Assembly (NCBI GenBank): GCA_035317605.1
Contig: DATHGT010000007.1
Location: 1 to 13,949 of the forward strand
Reading direction: 5' to 3'
DNA length: 13,949 nt
Source of the DNA: DATHGT01 sp035317605
GTDB lineage: Bacteria > Methylomirabilota > Methylomirabilia > Rokubacteriales > CSP1-6
Shown: in pieces, positions 12,849-13,949 of the stretch
Layout: every line of letters begins with the position of its first letter
Numbering within the stretch: position 1 is the stretch's first letter
Position numbers and translations under genes: made by a program
Notes under the pieces: generated by a model
Databases searched by the model: none
What the model was told of the DNA's origin: nothing
Seen by the model: only the letters and a program-made list of their open reading frames with translations

Positions 12849-13949
12849 CTAAACGGCGAGCCCGTACAGGCGCGCCACGTTGTCGCGGACGATCAGACGC
12901 TTCTCGCCCTCGGGCACGCCCTTGAAATCGCGCTCGACGACCTCGCGCGAGTGGGGCCACGTCGAGACCGTGTGCGGATAGTCCGAGGACCACATGATGT
13001 TCTCGACGCCGATGAACTCGCGGTTGATCACGCCCACCGCGTCGTCGATGAACGTGGCGTAGACCTGGCGCCGGAAGTACTCGGTGGGCTTCAGCTTCAG
13101 CGGCGCCGGATAGAGGTACCGGTACTCCTCCTGGGCCTGGTCGAGCTTCTGGAGGAAGAACGGGATCCAGCCGACCTCGTTCTCGGCGGAGACGAGCTTG
13201 AGGTTCGGGAAGCGCTCGAGCACGCCCGAGAAGATCAGCACGACCAGCGTGCGCTGAACCTCGTGACAGAGCGCCGCGGTGCGGACGTAGCGGTCGACCG
13301 GCTGCCTGATGGCCAGGCGGCTCTCCGCGCCCATGCCCGTGATGCTGTGCAGGCTGATCGGCAACCCGACGTCCTGCGCGGCCGCCCAGAACGGGTCGTA
13401 GATCGTCGAGCTGTACGGCTTGTCTTCGGGCGGCGAGGCCCAGATGAGCGCGCCCTTGAGACCGCGCGCGGCGCAGCGCCGCAGCTCCTTCACGCCCTCG
13501 TCGATGTCGTGCAGCGAGATCAGCGCGAGCCCGGCCAGGCGCTTGGGCGCGTAGGCGCAATAGTCCGCCAGCCAGTCGTTGTAGACGCGGAAGCAGGCGC
13601 GCTGGAGCGCGCCGTCGGTGAACCAGAACTGGCGGAATCCGAGCGTCGTGTAGATCACGTCGGCCTCGACCCCGTCGAGGTCCATGTCTTTCAACCGCTC
13701 GGCCGGGTCCCAGCCGCCGGCGCGGCGGTCTTCATAGGTGGAGTTCTGGAAGAACTTCGGCAGCTCCTCGGGCTTCTTGCCGGCACCCGTGCCCTGCGCG
13801 AGGTGGATCGGCGGAATCCCCTCCAGCACGAAGTAGGCGCCCGGCTTCTGGCCCGGGAGATTCTCCACCACGTGCGGCGCGCGGTCGCGGAACGCCTTGT
13901 CGATGCGCTCCACCCAGAGGTCGCCGGGCTCGTTGACGTGCGAATCGGC
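12849..13949 (-). CDS. family 2 amidohydrolase, partial (5' end beyond right edge)
   Basis: The frame is open from the right edge to a TAG at 12851-12849, giving 366 visible residues. The first residues, ADSHVNEPGDLWVERID, hold the N-terminal metal motif of this subgroup (D-S-H-V-x-E), so only a few residues are missing. Other family marks are LKDMDLDGVEADVIYTT, the ISLHSITG strand with a candidate His ligand, and WSSDYPH near the C-terminus with the expected catalytic Asp. The final RDNVARLYGLAV helix is typical of Amidohydro_2 proteins. The fold is a TIM barrel binding one divalent metal, and members hydrolyse or decarboxylate small molecules (the ACMSD relatives). The substrate is unknown. 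The GTG at 13913 is internal and not the start, since the family motif lies upstream of it. It is followed after 25 bases by the copper monooxygenase gene. Confidence 0.88.
   Translation of the reverse strand, partial: ADSHVNEPGDLWVERIDKAFRDRAPHVVENLPGQKPGAYFVLEGIPPIHLAQGTGAGKKPEELPKFFQNSTYEDRRAGGWDPAERLKDMDLDGVEADVIYTTLGFRQFWFTDGALQRACFRVYNDWLADYCAYAPKRLAGLALISLHDIDEGVKELRRCAARGLKGALIWASPPEDKPYSSTIYDPFWAAAQDVGLPISLHSITGMGAESRLAIRQPVDRYVRTAALCHEVQRTLVVLIFSGVLERFPNLKLVSAENEVGWIPFFLQKLDQAQEEYRYLYPAPLKLKPTEYFRRQVYATFIDDAVGVINREFIGVENIMWSSDYPHTVSTWPHSREVVERDFKGVPEGEKRLIVRDNVARLYGLAV

Noticed and set aside
12849..13913. Complete amidohydrolase starting at GTG 13913
   Set aside because: The same frame continues to the window edge and encodes the DSHVNEP metal motif, so the gene is cut by the window and begins further upstream.

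Overview
This is a high-GC bacterial chromosomal window, densely coded, with gaps mostly under 100 bases and no rRNA, tRNA, transposase or CRISPR array that I can see. The gene mix is typical of soil or subsurface bacteria such as Candidatus Rokubacteria or related Methylomirabilota: a DUF1800/DUF1501 pair, an MmgE/PrpD protein beside a cupin, an orphan ThDP enzyme, a family 2 amidohydrolase, a cytochrome c-PHM-like monooxygenase and a UGA-containing Rdx protein. That assignment rests on gene content and base composition only.

Layout. A SAM methyltransferase runs off the left edge (minus strand, up to 487). It is divergent from a tandem carboxymuconolactone-decarboxylase-like protein (536-1681, plus). 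A four-gene minus-strand run follows, read from right to left: MmgE/PrpD (6629-5235), cupin (5219-4689), DUF1800 lipoprotein (4627-2966) and DUF1501 protein (2960-1683). Its short gaps and coupled starts suggest an operon. From the shared 80-base divergent promoter region, a plus-strand run starts: a SelW/Rdx-type selenoprotein (6710-7003), a secreted WG-repeat protein (7026-8159) and a ThDP-dependent enzyme (8173-9864). Next comes a small accessory patch: a 68-aa protein overlapping a nucleotidyltransferase gene (9902-10574), convergent with a frameshifted hypothetical gene (10637-11402, minus). The right end holds a minus-strand pair: a family 2 amidohydrolase running off the right edge, followed by a secreted c-type cytochrome fused to a PHM/DBH-like copper monooxygenase (12823-11555).

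Main discovery. At 6710-7003 a strong Shine-Dalgarno and ATG open a frame with an in-frame TGA at codon 16. The TGA completes a CXXU motif in a SelW-like protein, and a SECIS-like hairpin starts right after it. A standard gene caller would stop at the TGA or start at the GTG at 6770, losing the redox centre. The second non-obvious point is that the hypothetical gene at 10776-11402 has a plausible C-terminus in the +1 frame down to 10637, so it is probably broken by an indel in a run of five A/T bases at 10805-10809.
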